Source: Roseateles_B sp041905785
GTDB lineage: Bacteria > Pseudomonadota > Gammaproteobacteria > Burkholderiales > Burkholderiaceae_C
Length of the DNA stretch: 64,000 bases
Assembly (NCBI GenBank): GCA_041905785.1
Contig: JAYRKJ010000020.1
Coordinates: 59,251 to 123,250, forward strand
Direction: 5' to 3'
In this document: piece after piece, positions 18,179-29,403 of the stretch
Position numbering within the stretch: position 1 is the first letter of the stretch
Layout of the letters: every line of letters begins with the position of its first letter
Position numbers and translations under genes: made by a program
The notes under the pieces: model-generated
Seen by the model: only the letters and a program-made list of their open reading frames with translations
Told to the model about the DNA's origin: nothing
Database searches by the model: none

Positions 18179-20752
18179 TCAGGACGCGCCGGGGGCAGAC
18201 TCGGCGCTGGCGAACTGCCAGCGGTTGCGCCCTCCGGCCTTGGCGGCGTACATGGCCAGGTCCGCCGCCCGCATCAGGGCGTCCACGGTCTGTCCATGCT
18301 GAGGAAAGCGGGCGATCCCCACCGACACCCCCACCACCACGCTCTGCCCGGCCAGCACCATGGGCTGATTGACGGCCTCGATCAGCCGTCCGGCCACCTG
18401 CTCCAGCTCCTGCGGACCCGCGGCCTGGTCCAGCAGCAGCACGAACTCGTCGCCGCCCAGGCGGGCCAGGGTGTCGGTGTCGCGCACCAGGGCGCTCATG
18501 CGTGCGGCCACCTGGCGCAGCAAGGCATCGCCCTGGGCATGGCCCACGCTGTCGTTGACGGCCTTGAAGCCGTCCAGGTCCATGTACATCAGCGCCAGGT
18601 CACGCGGCTCGCGGTGGGTCTGACCGAGCAGGCGGCTCAGGCGCTCCATCAGCAGGCTTCGGTTGGCCAGACCAGTCAGCGCATCATGGAAGGCCAGGCG
18701 GCGCAGGCGCTCGTCGCGCTGGCGGCGCTCGGTGCCGTCGCTGAACACATGCAGCAGGCGCTCGCCGGCACCGGCGCTGTCTTCGTCAGGGATCAGGTTC
18801 AGGTCCAGCCATTGCAGAAAGGCCTCGCCGCTCTTGCGCCGCCGCCACAGCTCGCCCTGCCAATGGCCATGCTCGCGCAAGGCCTGGCGAGCCTGGGCTT
18901 CCAGGGCGGGCTCGTCGCGCCCCAGCAGATCGACCGAGCGGCCCAGCACCTCGGCCGACTCGAAGCCGGTGATGGCCGTGAAGGCGGGATTGACCGACAG
19001 GATCAGGCCCTGGGCGTCGGTGACCATGACGGCGTCCACCGTCGCGCGGAATACCGAGGCCGCCAGCTGCAGCTCGCGCTGCGCGACCTTGAGGCTGCTC
19101 ACGTCGCTGGCCACCGCGAAGATGCCGCGCACCTCGCCGCGCGCATCGGTGTCCGGCACATAGTGGACCAGGGTGTGGCCCAAGCTCCCATCCGGGCGGC
19201 GAATGCTGCGCTCGAAAGTCTGCAGGTGGCCGGCCAGCGCGGCATCGACGTAAGGCTTGGTGCGCTCGTAGGCTTGCGCCCCCAGCACCTCGGGCATGCT
19301 CAGCTGCAGCATGTCCTCGCGGCTGCGCCCATGCCAGTCCAGGAAGGAGCGGCTGGCGAAGCGGCAGCTGAGATCGCGCCGCCAGTACGCCACCAGGCCG
19401 GGCACGGCATCGGCGATATTGCGCAGCAGTCGGGCGTTCTCCAGGGCTTCCTGGGCCGCCGCGCGTGCCTGGTCCCGCGCCTGCACCAGCTGGCTTTCGA
19501 AGGCGCGTCGGTCGGTGACGTCCTCCACCATGCCCACGAAGCCCAGCGGCTCGCCGCGCAGGCTGTGCAGCTCGCGCGCCCGGCTGCGCACATGGCGGAT
19601 CTCGCCATTGGGCCAGACCACGCGATAGACCTCGTCGAAGGGCAGGTTCCCTCCCCGGCTGCGCTGCGAAGCCAGGCGCACCCGCTCGCGGTCCTCGGGG
19701 TGCACGCGTGCCAGCCAGGCCTCGTGGCTGACATGGCTGGGCGCGATCTGGTAGATCTGGCGCCATTGCTCGTTGGTGTAGCCGGACAGCCCCCCGCGGT
19801 CCACCTGGAACACGCCCACCGGCACGCAGTCGCTGAGGCTGCGGAAGCGTTCGGCACTGAGCGCCAGGGCCTGGGCCGCCTCCTCGCGGGCGGTGATGTC
19901 GCGGATGAACTCCGTCGTGCCGACTTCGTCACTGTCGAGCCCTGCCTCGGCCACCAGCGTGATGGACACCAGCAGACGCTGCCCATCCAGCCGAAGGCGT
20001 TCGCTCTCGTGGCTCAGCGCCTCGCCGGGGTTCAGGGCCTCGCGGTTCTTGCGCTCCCGGGCGCGCAGACCTTCGGGCAGCAGCTCCTGGTGCGCACGGC
20101 CCAGCAGCTGCAGCGGCGCCGCGCCGAAGAGCCGTTCCGCCGCGGCATTGGCTCGCCGGATCACGCCTTGCCCGTCGATGCTGAGGATCGCGTCGGCGCT
20201 GTGCTGCAGCAGGGCCTCGGCACGTGCGGCCTCGGCCAGGGCATGGCGCTCGATGCGCCGCGCCCGGCGTCCTTCCAGCAACTGGCTGGCAGCCAGGGCC
20301 AGCTGCTGCAGGACCTCGCGCTGCATGTCGCTGAGCCGGCGGGGCTGGTGGTCGGCCACGCACAGGGTGCCGACACGCTCGCCGCCGCTGAGCCGCAGCG
20401 GCGCGCCGGCGTAGAAGCGGATGTGCGGCTCGCCCTGCACCAGGGGGTTGTCGGCAAAGCGGGGGTCGGCCAGGGCGTCCGGCACCTCCAGCAGGGTGTC
20501 GCCCAGGACCGTGTGCGCACAGAAGGCGGTCCGGCGCGGCGTCTCGCTGGTGCCGGCCATGCCCACCCGGGCCTTGAACCACTGCCGCTGTGCGTCAACC
20601 AGCGAGATCATCGACACCGGCGCCTCGCACACCAGCGAAGCTGCCCGCGCCAGCGCGTCGAACTCCGGCTCGGGCGGGCTGTCCAGCACCTGCAGGCCGC
20701 GCAGGGCGGCCAGAACGCGATCTTCGTCAGCTCGAAGGGGCGCGGCAGTCAT
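18179..20752 (-). CDS. Diguanylate cyclase with GAF and several PAS domains
   Basis: An 857-residue soluble signalling protein. An N-terminal GAF domain (about 15-165) contains FCAHTVLGD and IRFYAGAPL. About four PAS/PAC units (roughly 180-690) follow, then a GGDEF domain (about 690-850). The active-site motif is intact (ARLGGDEF). Five residues before it lies RDTD, the RxxD inhibitory site, so the enzyme should make c-di-GMP and be product-inhibited. There is no EAL domain and no membrane segment, so it probably senses an intracellular cue. A second cyclase lies at 35397 and a c-di-GMP riboswitch at 27135. Confidence 0.93.
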   Translation of the reverse strand: MTAAPLRADEDRVLAALRGLQVLDSPPEPEFDALARAASLVCEAPVSMISLVDAQRQWFKARVGMAGTSETPRRTAFCAHTVLGDTLLEVPDALADPRFADNPLVQGEPHIRFYAGAPLRLSGGERVGTLCVADHQPRRLSDMQREVLQQLALAASQLLEGRRARRIERHALAEAARAEALLQHSADAILSIDGQGVIRRANAAAERLFGAAPLQLLGRAHQELLPEGLRARERKNREALNPGEALSHESERLRLDGQRLLVSITLVAEAGLDSDEVGTTEFIRDITAREEAAQALALSAERFRSLSDCVPVGVFQVDRGGLSGYTNEQWRQIYQIAPSHVSHEAWLARVHPEDRERVRLASQRSRGGNLPFDEVYRVVWPNGEIRHVRSRARELHSLRGEPLGFVGMVEDVTDRRAFESQLVQARDQARAAAQEALENARLLRNIADAVPGLVAYWRRDLSCRFASRSFLDWHGRSREDMLQLSMPEVLGAQAYERTKPYVDAALAGHLQTFERSIRRPDGSLGHTLVHYVPDTDARGEVRGIFAVASDVSSLKVAQRELQLAASVFRATVDAVMVTDAQGLILSVNPAFTAITGFESAEVLGRSVDLLGRDEPALEAQARQALREHGHWQGELWRRRKSGEAFLQWLDLNLIPDEDSAGAGERLLHVFSDGTERRQRDERLRRLAFHDALTGLANRSLLMERLSRLLGQTHREPRDLALMYMDLDGFKAVNDSVGHAQGDALLRQVAARMSALVRDTDTLARLGGDEFVLLLDQAAGPQELEQVAGRLIEAVNQPMVLAGQSVVVGVSVGIARFPQHGQTVDALMRAADLAMYAAKAGGRNRWQFASAESAPGAS

Positions 20753-20821
20753 GGGTCACATCATCGTTCAAGCGGCGCCGGAGTCCTAGTTGCCGTTGCA
20801 GCGCCCCCTCGCTCAAGGGGC

Positions 20822-21922
20822 TCAAGGCTTGGATGCTTCCGGCCAGATTGCCTGCAGCAGCTGCGCCAGGCGGGCGCCGGCACGCGCCAGTTGCTGGCGG
20901 ATCAGGTTCTGGCTGCGGGCGTCATAGTCCGCCGGCAGCGTCACCGCCCAGCGCGAGCCGCGCAGGCTGCTCTGGCGCGCGCCGAACTGCAGGCCGGCAT
21001 AGGCGTTCTCGGCTTCAGCCATGGTCTCGCTGGCCCACAGCGCCGGCCACTGGGCGGGATGCGAGGCGGTGGCCGGCACCTGGCGCGCGGCGGCCGGCAG
21101 GTCCGCCAGCTGCTCGGGGCTGAGCTTGCCAGGCAGGTTGTCCCAGAAGGCATGCAGATTGCCGGCCGGTCCGTTGGGTCCGTTGAGCACCAGGGCGTTG
21201 CCGCCTATCGTGCGGGCCTGAGGGTCGTCACCCTGGACGTCGGGATCGCGGCGCCGGCCTTGCTCGTCCAGATAGACCGAGCCCACGTGCAGCGGCTGGT
21301 GCAGGTCACCGAGGTCATGGACCAGCAGGGCCAGCGCCTCGCGCTCGGTCTCCAGCTGGAAGGGCGCCGGCACCTGGCCGCCGGCCAGGCGCTGCCGGGC
21401 GGCTTCGATGGCCGCGACGATGTCATGGTCGCTGGTGCCCACCGAGCCCGGCTTGTAGCGGCCTCGCTCCAGCGCCGGGTTGGTGTAGTGGTACTGCTTG
21501 TGGCAGCTTTCCTCGCCGGGCTTGGGGGCGCAGGCCTCGTTGTTGCGCTTCACGTAGTCGCGCATGAGGGCCTCTTCCTCCGGTTTGTTCTCGAAGGGGG
21601 CGCATTCCGGGTAGCGGCCGGTGACGGTGTAGCTGAAGCCGTTGGCCGGGTCGATGCCCTTCACGCAGTCGGCCCAGACGGCGATGTCGTGCAGAGTGGT
21701 CGACCCCAGGATGCGCGCCACCTCGCGCTCGGCGCGCGTGCCCTTGATCAACTGGGCGGCGATGTCGGCGACGGCCGAATGCCCCGTCGCGCCGAAGGCC
21801 TGCGCGGATTGCCAGGGCCAGGCCGCCAGGGCCAGCGTGCTGAGAACGGCCGCGAGCGCGGAAGCAGCGGGCCGCTGAGCCGCGGCGGGAACCAACTTCG
21901 GGGACAACGGGGAATACGACAT
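20822..21922 (-). CDS. Secreted S1/P1 nuclease
   Basis: A 366-residue protein of the zinc-dependent S1/P1 nuclease family, which cuts single-stranded DNA and RNA. The signal peptide (about 1-42) ends near QSAQA, and the mature protein begins FGATGHSAVADIA. Zinc ligands of the family are visible: the early His, LHDIAVWAD, HYTN, and the cluster LVHDLGDLHQPLHVG followed by NLHAFWDN. Classic members begin with Trp, a zinc ligand through the amino group; here Phe occupies that place. I chose the start at 21922 because it directly precedes the signal peptide. Confidence 0.88.
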   Translation of the reverse strand: MSYSPLSPKLVPAAAQRPAASALAAVLSTLALAAWPWQSAQAFGATGHSAVADIAAQLIKGTRAEREVARILGSTTLHDIAVWADCVKGIDPANGFSYTVTGRYPECAPFENKPEEEALMRDYVKRNNEACAPKPGEESCHKQYHYTNPALERGRYKPGSVGTSDHDIVAAIEAARQRLAGGQVPAPFQLETEREALALLVHDLGDLHQPLHVGSVYLDEQGRRRDPDVQGDDPQARTIGGNALVLNGPNGPAGNLHAFWDNLPGKLSPEQLADLPAAARQVPATASHPAQWPALWASETMAEAENAYAGLQFGARQSSLRGSRWAVTLPADYDARSQNLIRQQLARAGARLAQLLQAIWPEASKP

Positions 21923-22058
21923 GGCAAGGCTTTGGTGACGACTGAACGGCGATTCTCGATCAAGTCCATGACGATGCCAGGGCTGGTCGGGCGCCGAGGT
22001 GGCGACCGTGGCATCGGGCGCACAATGCACGCCTTTCTGTCTTCCAGAGTGCGCGCCC

Positions 22059-22415
22059 ATGAGCTACATGCTGCTGATCCTCGAACCCCATGGCCAGCGC
22101 GCCGAGCGCGGTCGCGGCGCCGGCGAGCAGGTGTATGAACGCATGCTGCAGTTCGGGGCCGAGCTGCAGTCCCGTGGCCTGCTGCTGGCCAGCAACTCCT
22201 TGGGGCTCAAGAGCAGCCGCGTGCAAAAGCGCGAGGGCGCGCTGAGCATCACCGACGGCCCCTTCACGGAAAGCAAGGAGCTGGTGGGCGGCTTCTTCCT
22301 GCTGGACGTCCCGACCCGCGAAGCCGCGCTGGACATCGCCGCACGCTGCCCCGCGGCCGAATGGGCGACCGTCGAAGTGCGCGGCGTGGGCCCCTGCTTC
22401 GAAGACACCCAGTGA
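22059..22415 (+). CDS. YciI-like DGPF protein, first copy
   Basis: A 118-residue YCII-related protein. The DGPF motif lies in ITDGPFTESKELVGGFFLLDVP, the hallmark of the DGPF group. Such genes are linked to ECF42-type sigma factors, as here: the sigma gene lies at 23906 on the same strand, and four small genes form a module with it. The function of DGPF proteins is not established. The start at 22059 (MSYMLLILEP) gives the usual family N terminus. Confidence 0.85.
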   Translation: MSYMLLILEPHGQRAERGRGAGEQVYERMLQFGAELQSRGLLLASNSLGLKSSRVQKREGALSITDGPFTESKELVGGFFLLDVPTREAALDIAARCPAAEWATVEVRGVGPCFEDTQ

Positions 22416-22511
22416 AAACCCTGAGTTCTCATGGCCGGTGTCGAAACGCTCGGCGCTCGTCCGTCGTACAGGCATGAGGCCGCAAGGGGCGGCCCGACAC
22501 AGGAGAAGAAC

Positions 22512-22937
22512 ATGCGATTCATGATCATGGTGCGTGCCAATGCCACCAGCGAGGCCGGCGACATGCCCGACGCCCGGCTGCTGGCGCAGATGGGCGAGTT
22601 CCACGAGGAGCTGGCCCGCGCCGGCGTGCTGCTGGATGCCAACGGGCTCAAGCCCAGCCGCGAAGGCTGGCGCATCGAGCACGGGCCGCAGGGCGCACGG
22701 CTGTTGGACGGCCCCTTCACCGAGACCAAGGAGCTGATCGCCGGGTACACGCTGATCCAGGTTCGCGACCGCGCGGAAGCCCTGGAATGGGCGCGGCGCT
22801 TTCCGGCGCCTTTTGGCGAGGGGGTAGCAGGCTGCATCGAAGTGCGCCCGCTCTATGAGCTGGAGGACTTCGCCGCCATCGAAGGGATCGAACGATTCCA
22901 GGCCCTGGAGGCACCGACTCAAGGAGCCCAAGCATGA
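22512..22937 (+). CDS. YciI-like DGPF protein, second copy
   Basis: A 141-residue YCII-related protein that starts MRFMIMVRANATSEAG and carries DGPFTETKELIAGY. It is longer than the first copy at its C terminus and not closely similar outside the motif. A good ribosome binding site (AGGAGA) precedes the ATG at 22512. Its stop overlaps the start of the SRPBCC gene (ATGA at 22934). It belongs to the sigma-linked module 22059-25243. Confidence 0.87.
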   Translation: MRFMIMVRANATSEAGDMPDARLLAQMGEFHEELARAGVLLDANGLKPSREGWRIEHGPQGARLLDGPFTETKELIAGYTLIQVRDRAEALEWARRFPAPFGEGVAGCIEVRPLYELEDFAAIEGIERFQALEAPTQGAQA

Positions 22938-23473
22938 TCAAGACCGTAGGCCTTCTGGCTCTTTTGCTGGTGGTGGGCGTCCTCGTCGCCGCCGCCTTTC
23001 GTCCGGACAGCTTCCGCGTCGAGCGCAGCCTGCGCGTCCAGGCCCCGCCCGCCACCGTCTATGGCCTGATCCAGGACCTGCACCAGTTCAACCGCTGGAA
23101 CCCCTGGCTGCGCAAGGAACCCAGCGCCCAGGGCGAGTACGGCGGCCCGACCGCCGGCGTTGGGGCGCGCTACAGCTGGCAGGGCCAGGAACTGGGCCAG
23201 GGCAGCATGGAGATCACGGCCCTGCAGCCCGAACGGCAGGTGCGCCTGCGCCTGGATTTCATCAAGCCCTTCGAGGCCCACAACGAGGCCCTCTTCCAGA
23301 TCAAGCCGCAGGCCGACGGCAGCAGCGAGTTGAGCTGGGCCATGGAAGGCCCCAGCCCCTATGTGAGCAAGCTGATGGGCCTGTTTTTCAACATGGACCG
23401 CATGGTAGGCGGCGATTTCGAGCAAGGCCTGAAGAACCTGCAAGAGCTCGCAGAAGCCCCCGCCAAGTCCTGA
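22934..23473 (+). CDS. SRPBCC (polyketide cyclase-like) family protein
   Basis: A 179-residue protein. Residues about 5-22 form a hydrophobic N-terminal helix (LLALLLVVGVLVAAAF), then the START-like fold begins (VERSLRVQAPPATVYGLI, QFNRWNPW) and ends with a long C-terminal helix (GGDFEQGLKNLQELAE). The fold binds small hydrophobic ligands. It is translationally coupled to the DGPF gene upstream and sits inside the ECF sigma module. The ligand is unknown. Confidence 0.85.
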   Translation: MIKTVGLLALLLVVGVLVAAAFRPDSFRVERSLRVQAPPATVYGLIQDLHQFNRWNPWLRKEPSAQGEYGGPTAGVGARYSWQGQELGQGSMEITALQPERQVRLRLDFIKPFEAHNEALFQIKPQADGSSELSWAMEGPSPYVSKLMGLFFNMDRMVGGDFEQGLKNLQELAEAPAKS

Positions 23474-23486
23474 ACCGGAGCCCGCC

Positions 23487-23909
23487 ATGCATCGCCAGAT
23501 CTACGTCAACCTGCCCATCACCGACATGGCCCGTTCGCGCGCCTTCTTCGAGGCCCTGGGCTACCACTTCAACCCGCAGTTCAGCAACGAGCAGGGCGCC
23601 TGCCTGGTGCTGGGCGAGAACCTCTACGTCATGCTGCTGGTCCACCCCTTCTTCCAGGGCTTCATCGACAAGCGCATCGCCGACTCACGCGAGAGCACCG
23701 AGGTGCTGGTGTGCCTGTCCTGCGAGAGCCGGGCGGAGGTCGACCAGCTCGTGGCCCGCGCCATCGCCGCCGGGGGCCGCGCACCGCGTCCGCCGCAGGA
23801 CCATGGCTTCATGTACGGGCATGGCTTCGAGGACCTGGACGGCCACCTCTGGGAGCTGGTGCACATGGTGGACGCCAGCCAGGCCCAGGGCCAGGGCCAG
23901 GGCACATGA
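23487..23909 (+). CDS. VOC family protein
   Basis: A 140-residue glyoxalase/bleomycin-resistance-fold protein. The first beta-alpha-beta unit begins YVNLPITDMARSRAFFEALGY and the second ends HGFEDLDGHLWELVHM. These proteins bind a metal and act as isomerases, dioxygenases or binding proteins; the substrate cannot be told. The C terminus ends in a Gln/Gly run (QAQGQGQGT). Its stop overlaps the ATG of the sigma factor gene at 23906, so the two should be made together. Confidence 0.85.
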   Translation: MHRQIYVNLPITDMARSRAFFEALGYHFNPQFSNEQGACLVLGENLYVMLLVHPFFQGFIDKRIADSRESTEVLVCLSCESRAEVDQLVARAIAAGGRAPRPPQDHGFMYGHGFEDLDGHLWELVHMVDASQAQGQGQGT

Positions 23910-25239
23910 GTGAAGCGGCCGGCGGCCTGCCGGCACGCATCGCCGCGATCTGGCGGCTGGAGTCGCCCGCCGTGATCGGCGCGCTGCGGCGCCTGTTGCG
24001 CGACCTGGACGAGGCGGAGGAGATCGCCCAGGAAGCGCTGCTGGCAGCACTGGAGCACTGGCCCCGCACCGGCGTGCCGGACAAGCCCGGCGCCTGGCTG
24101 ATGACCACCGCCAAGCATCGCGCCCTGGACCGGCTGCGCCAGCAGCGCATGCAGGAGCGCCACCACGAGACGCTGGCGCAGGACCTGCAGGCGCGGCAGG
24201 ACCATGTCGTGCCGGACTTCAGCGAGAGCCTGGACGAGCGCCGCGCCGACGACATCGGCGACGACCTGCTGCGCCTGATCTTCACCGCCTGCCACCCGCT
24301 GCTCTCCCCCGAGGCCCGCGCCGCCCTGACGTTGCGTCTGCTCGGCGGACTGAGCACCGCCGAGATCGCCCGCGCCTACCTGTGCCCCGAGCCCACGGTG
24401 GCGCAGCGCATCAGTCGGGCCAAGCGCACACTCAGCGAGGCCGGCGTCCCTTTCGAGCTGCCCGGCCCGGCCGAACGCCTGCAGCGCCTGGGCGCCGTGC
24501 TGGAGGTGGTCTACCTGATCTTCAACGAGGGCTACGCGGCCAGCTCCGGCAGCGACTGGCTGCGCGCGGACCTGATGGCCGAGGCCCTGCGCCTGGCCCG
24601 CCTGCTGGCGGCCCTGATGCCGCGCGAACCCGAGGTGCAGGGGCTGCTGAGCCTGCTGGAGATCCAGTCTTCGCGCCAGGCCGCTAGGCTGGATGCGCAA
24701 GGCGAGCCCGTGCTGCTGATGGACCAGGACCGGCGCCGCTGGGACAGCCTGCTGATCCGCCGCGGCCTGGCCGCCCTGGCCGCTGGGGAAACCGCCTGCC
24801 AGCAGCTCGGCCTGGCGCCGGGCTACTACCTGCTGCAGGCCGGCATCGCCGCCTGCCATGCCCGAGCCACCCGGCCCGAGGACACCGATTGGTCGCTCAT
24901 CCTGGCGCTCTACAGCCGGCTGCTTCAGGGCTGGCCGTCACCGGTGATCGCCTTGAACCGGGCGGTGGCGCTGAGCCGGGCGCCCGAAGGCAGCGCATCC
25001 GAAGCGCTGCTGCTGGTCGACGCGCTGGGCTCCCAAGGCCCCATGCAGCGCTATCCCTGGTGGCACAGCGTGCGCGGCGATCTGCTGGAGCAACTGCAGC
25101 GTCCCCGTGAGGCGGCGCAGGCCTTCGAGCAGGCCGCCGCGCTCAGTCTCAACGAAAAAGAGCGCGCCCTGCTGCTGCAGCGCGCGCTCAAAGCAAGTAG
25201 CAAGGACAAGGAAATCGCGGGCGCAGCCTCCGATGGCGT

Positions 25240-25243
<4 letters not shown>
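23906..25243 (+). CDS. ECF42-type RNA polymerase sigma factor with C-terminal extension
   Basis: A 445-residue sigma-70 family protein. Region 2 lies at about 15-90 (LDEAEEIAQEALLAALEHW, AWLMTTAKHRALDRLR) and region 4 at about 125-185 (LRLLGGLSTAEIARAYLCPEPTVAQRISRAKR). A C-terminal extension of about 250 residues (DUF6596/TPR-like, with FNEGYAAS) is typical of the ECF42 group, which has no anti-sigma factor and is instead controlled through this extension. It follows two DGPF genes, the known genomic partners of this group. Its stop lies within the same CTAG as the stop of the convergent protease gene. Confidence 0.9.
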
Positions 25244-27081
<1,838 letters not shown>

Positions 27082-27087
27082 CGTTTT

Positions 27088-27111
27088 GCCTCGTACTGCG
27101 TTGATCGAGGC
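27088..27111 (-). promoter_or_regulatory. Hairpin that can sequester the protease ribosome binding site
   Basis: In the leader of the S8 protease mRNA, GCCTCG and CGAGGC can pair perfectly over a 12-base loop. The right arm contains GAGG, the likely Shine-Dalgarno sequence 8-9 bases before the start codon. Placed between the c-di-GMP riboswitch and the start, it is a natural translational expression platform. The pairing is seen in the sequence; the switching is inference. Confidence 0.6.
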
Positions 27112-27134
27112 CAGTCGCCCGCCCAGAAGCGGCG

Positions 27135-27242
27135 TCACGGCTGGCGGCCCCGCTGCCCTGGCTCGCTCCTTGGGGTGAAGCAGGCTTTAGGCCGGAAGCT
27201 TTGCGTCCCGCGCTTTCGCGCGGTTTGCCAATGCGGGAGTCA
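27135..27242 (-). ncRNA. Cyclic di-GMP-I (GEMM-I) riboswitch
   Basis: The minus strand carries the GEMM-I core almost without change: GGCAAACC, a stem closed by a GAAA tetraloop (GCGCGAAAGCGC), then GGACGCAAAGC, CCGGCCUAAA and, further on, a GGGCAGCGGGGCCGCC region like the tetraloop-receptor arm of the Vibrio Vc2 aptamer. The base corresponding to Vc2 G20 is G, which fits c-di-GMP rather than cGAMP binding. It lies about 55-160 bases before the start of the S8 protease gene and in its direction. The outer borders are approximate. Confidence 0.9.
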
Positions 27243-27417
27243 CCCGCGGGTCCAACAGTAGGCGATGACCGGGAACCTGACCAGCCGGCCCGGGCAGGCG
27301 CCTGGCATTCCTGCGACTTTGTTGGCGGGATGCCCCCGCGCGGCCCGGCGCAGACCGCCCTGCCGCCAGGAGCAAGGCCGGCACAACAACGGCCGGCACG
27401 ACGAAGACTGGCTCAGA

Positions 27418-29250
27418 TCAGCGCAGCGCCTGCTCCAGGCGCAGCACCGGATACAGCTGGTAGCGCTCGTCCCAGGAGGCGTGACGGCGTGCGAAGAAGG
27501 CCAGGCGCGCCCGGGGGTCGGCGGCGAAGTCGGCATCGTCGGCCAGGCGGCGCTGGAACTCCGCTGCCAGCTGCGGGTCGGCGGCCAATTGCGCACGGGC
27601 CACGTCCTCGGCCACGTAGTCCTCCATGTACTCCTTCTGCTCGAAGGCATTGTTGAACGCGCCCCAGGCCAGCAGCGAGTCCGGCGCCTGGGGTTCCAGC
27701 AGGGCCATCACCAGCCGCGCTCCGGGCTGGGCCAGCGGCACGAAGAGGCTGCCGGCCGGCAGGTCGCGGCGCTCGGGTGCCCAGCGCCCCTTCAGCTCCA
27801 GGCGCTGGTGCCCCTCGACCGACTTGCCGTCAAAGCGCAGTTGCTCGGCCCGAAATGCCTGGACCGCGAGCTGGCTGCGCGCCCGATCCAGGCGCTCGAA
27901 GCGCAGGCCGTGCAGGCGCAGCCGCTCGGCCATCGCCTGCGCATGCGCCGCCGGCACCAGGTAGCCGGCGCCCGGCGCCGCCACGCTCAGGGCCGGCAGC
28001 ACCTCGTCGCGCAAGGGCACATGCCAGACCTGGGGCGTGCCTTCGTCGTAACGCGTCATCAGCGCCCCCGAGATCTCCGAGGGCGTGCGCGTGTAGGCAT
28101 AGCCGCGGAAGTCCACCATGCGCGCCTTGGCACTGGCCTCGAAGGCCAGGGGCTGCTCGCTTCCAGCCAGATGGCGGGCGCGCTCATCCGCCGCATGGGC
28201 CTGCGCCAGCCATTCCCTGCCGTGGCGGCGCAGCTGCTCCAGCACGGCGAGCACGGTGTTGCGAGTGACGCGCACGCGGGTCGGATAGTCCTTCCATGAA
28301 TGCGCCTCCACGAGCATGCCAAAGCGATTGCGAAGCCAGAAGTAGCCCGTCGAAAAGCGCGGCGGCGGCACGCCATCGGCAAAACCGGACGACGGGTCGT
28401 CCATCTTTTCGAAGGCCATGTAAAAGGGCTGCGGCAGCGAGCCCTGAGCCGCCAAGGCCGCGATGACGCCGTCGCGCAGGGCCTGGCCGCTGCGGCGCAA
28501 GGCTTCGTCCCCCGCATGCACAGGCTCGACCTGGATGGACACATCGTGCTCGAACTGCGCACCGTCGGTGACGTGCAGGTCGATCACCGCCAACGGGTCC
28601 CAGTCGCGCACCAGGCGCAGCATGGCCTGCATCTCCGGTGCATCGGCCTTGGCGTAGTCGCGGTTGAGGTTGTAGTTCTGCGCCGTGGTGCGCCAGCCCA
28701 TGGCCTCGGGCCCGCGCTGGTTGGGGCGGTTCCAGGCACCGAAGCGCTCATGGCCGTCGACGTTGAAGACGGGCACGAAGACCAGCACCTGCTGCTGCAA
28801 CGCGCCCGGCGCCGCCTGGCCCTCCAGCACCTGGCGCAGCGCAAGAAAGCCCGCGTCCTTGCCATCGATCTCGCCCGCGTGGATCCCGCCCTGGATCAGC
28901 GTGACGGGCAGGCCCCGTTGACGCGCCTGGGCAGGGCTGAACACGCCCTGCTGGCTGGCAACCAGCGCCCACATCGGCCGGCCCTCGGGCGAGCGTCCGA
29001 AGCGGGTGCAGCGCACCGCCTTGGGATAGTGGCGCTGGAACGCCGCGCACAGCCGGCCGACCTCCTCGTAGCGCCCCGTGCGCGCAAAGCCGCTGCGCTC
29101 GGCCTCGGTGAGCAGACGGGGCTCCGCCGCGGGCTTGCCGGCAGCGGCAGCGGCAGCCAGCGCAGGCGCCAGCAACAGCGCAGCGAACAGCGCATGAAAC
29201 GGACGGGCAGGCGGGCGCAGGGTCGATCGAGGCAAGTGCGGGAAAGGCAT
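27418..29250 (-). CDS. Secreted M14 family zinc carboxypeptidase
   Basis: A 610-residue metallopeptidase. The signal peptide includes FHALFAALLLAPALAAAAAA. The M14 domain starts at about 50; zinc ligands lie in GGIHAGEIDGKD (HxxE) and in VIDLHVTDGAQFEHD, and the catalytic Glu is probably in VEAHSWKDY. The product would trim C-terminal residues from peptides outside the cytoplasm. The C-terminal 200 residues form an extra domain seen in long bacterial M14 proteins. I chose the ATG at 29250 because it begins the signal peptide. The 175 bases between this gene and the riboswitch hold nothing I recognise. Confidence 0.87.
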   Translation of the reverse strand: MPFPHLPRSTLRPPARPFHALFAALLLAPALAAAAAAGKPAAEPRLLTEAERSGFARTGRYEEVGRLCAAFQRHYPKAVRCTRFGRSPEGRPMWALVASQQGVFSPAQARQRGLPVTLIQGGIHAGEIDGKDAGFLALRQVLEGQAAPGALQQQVLVFVPVFNVDGHERFGAWNRPNQRGPEAMGWRTTAQNYNLNRDYAKADAPEMQAMLRLVRDWDPLAVIDLHVTDGAQFEHDVSIQVEPVHAGDEALRRSGQALRDGVIAALAAQGSLPQPFYMAFEKMDDPSSGFADGVPPPRFSTGYFWLRNRFGMLVEAHSWKDYPTRVRVTRNTVLAVLEQLRRHGREWLAQAHAADERARHLAGSEQPLAFEASAKARMVDFRGYAYTRTPSEISGALMTRYDEGTPQVWHVPLRDEVLPALSVAAPGAGYLVPAAHAQAMAERLRLHGLRFERLDRARSQLAVQAFRAEQLRFDGKSVEGHQRLELKGRWAPERRDLPAGSLFVPLAQPGARLVMALLEPQAPDSLLAWGAFNNAFEQKEYMEDYVAEDVARAQLAADPQLAAEFQRRLADDADFAADPRARLAFFARRHASWDERYQLYPVLRLEQALR

Positions 29251-29403
29251 GATGGTCGAGTCGCTGGGGCAAGACCTGGCACTGTAGCCAGCCCGATCCA
29301 TGGGCGCTGCTGAGGATGGCCCGGGGTGTCTTCCGTCACCCGCGGGGCCGCGCGCAGCGGCCATGCCGGCCATCCGCGTCACGAGGGCCGCTTGCCGCCA
29401 GGC

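Noticed and set aside
17933..22138. Very long plus-strand open frame opposite the diguanylate cyclase and S1/P1 nuclease genes
   Set aside because: Its translation has low complexity with no domain, while the minus strand carries full GAF/PAS/GGDEF and nuclease domains.
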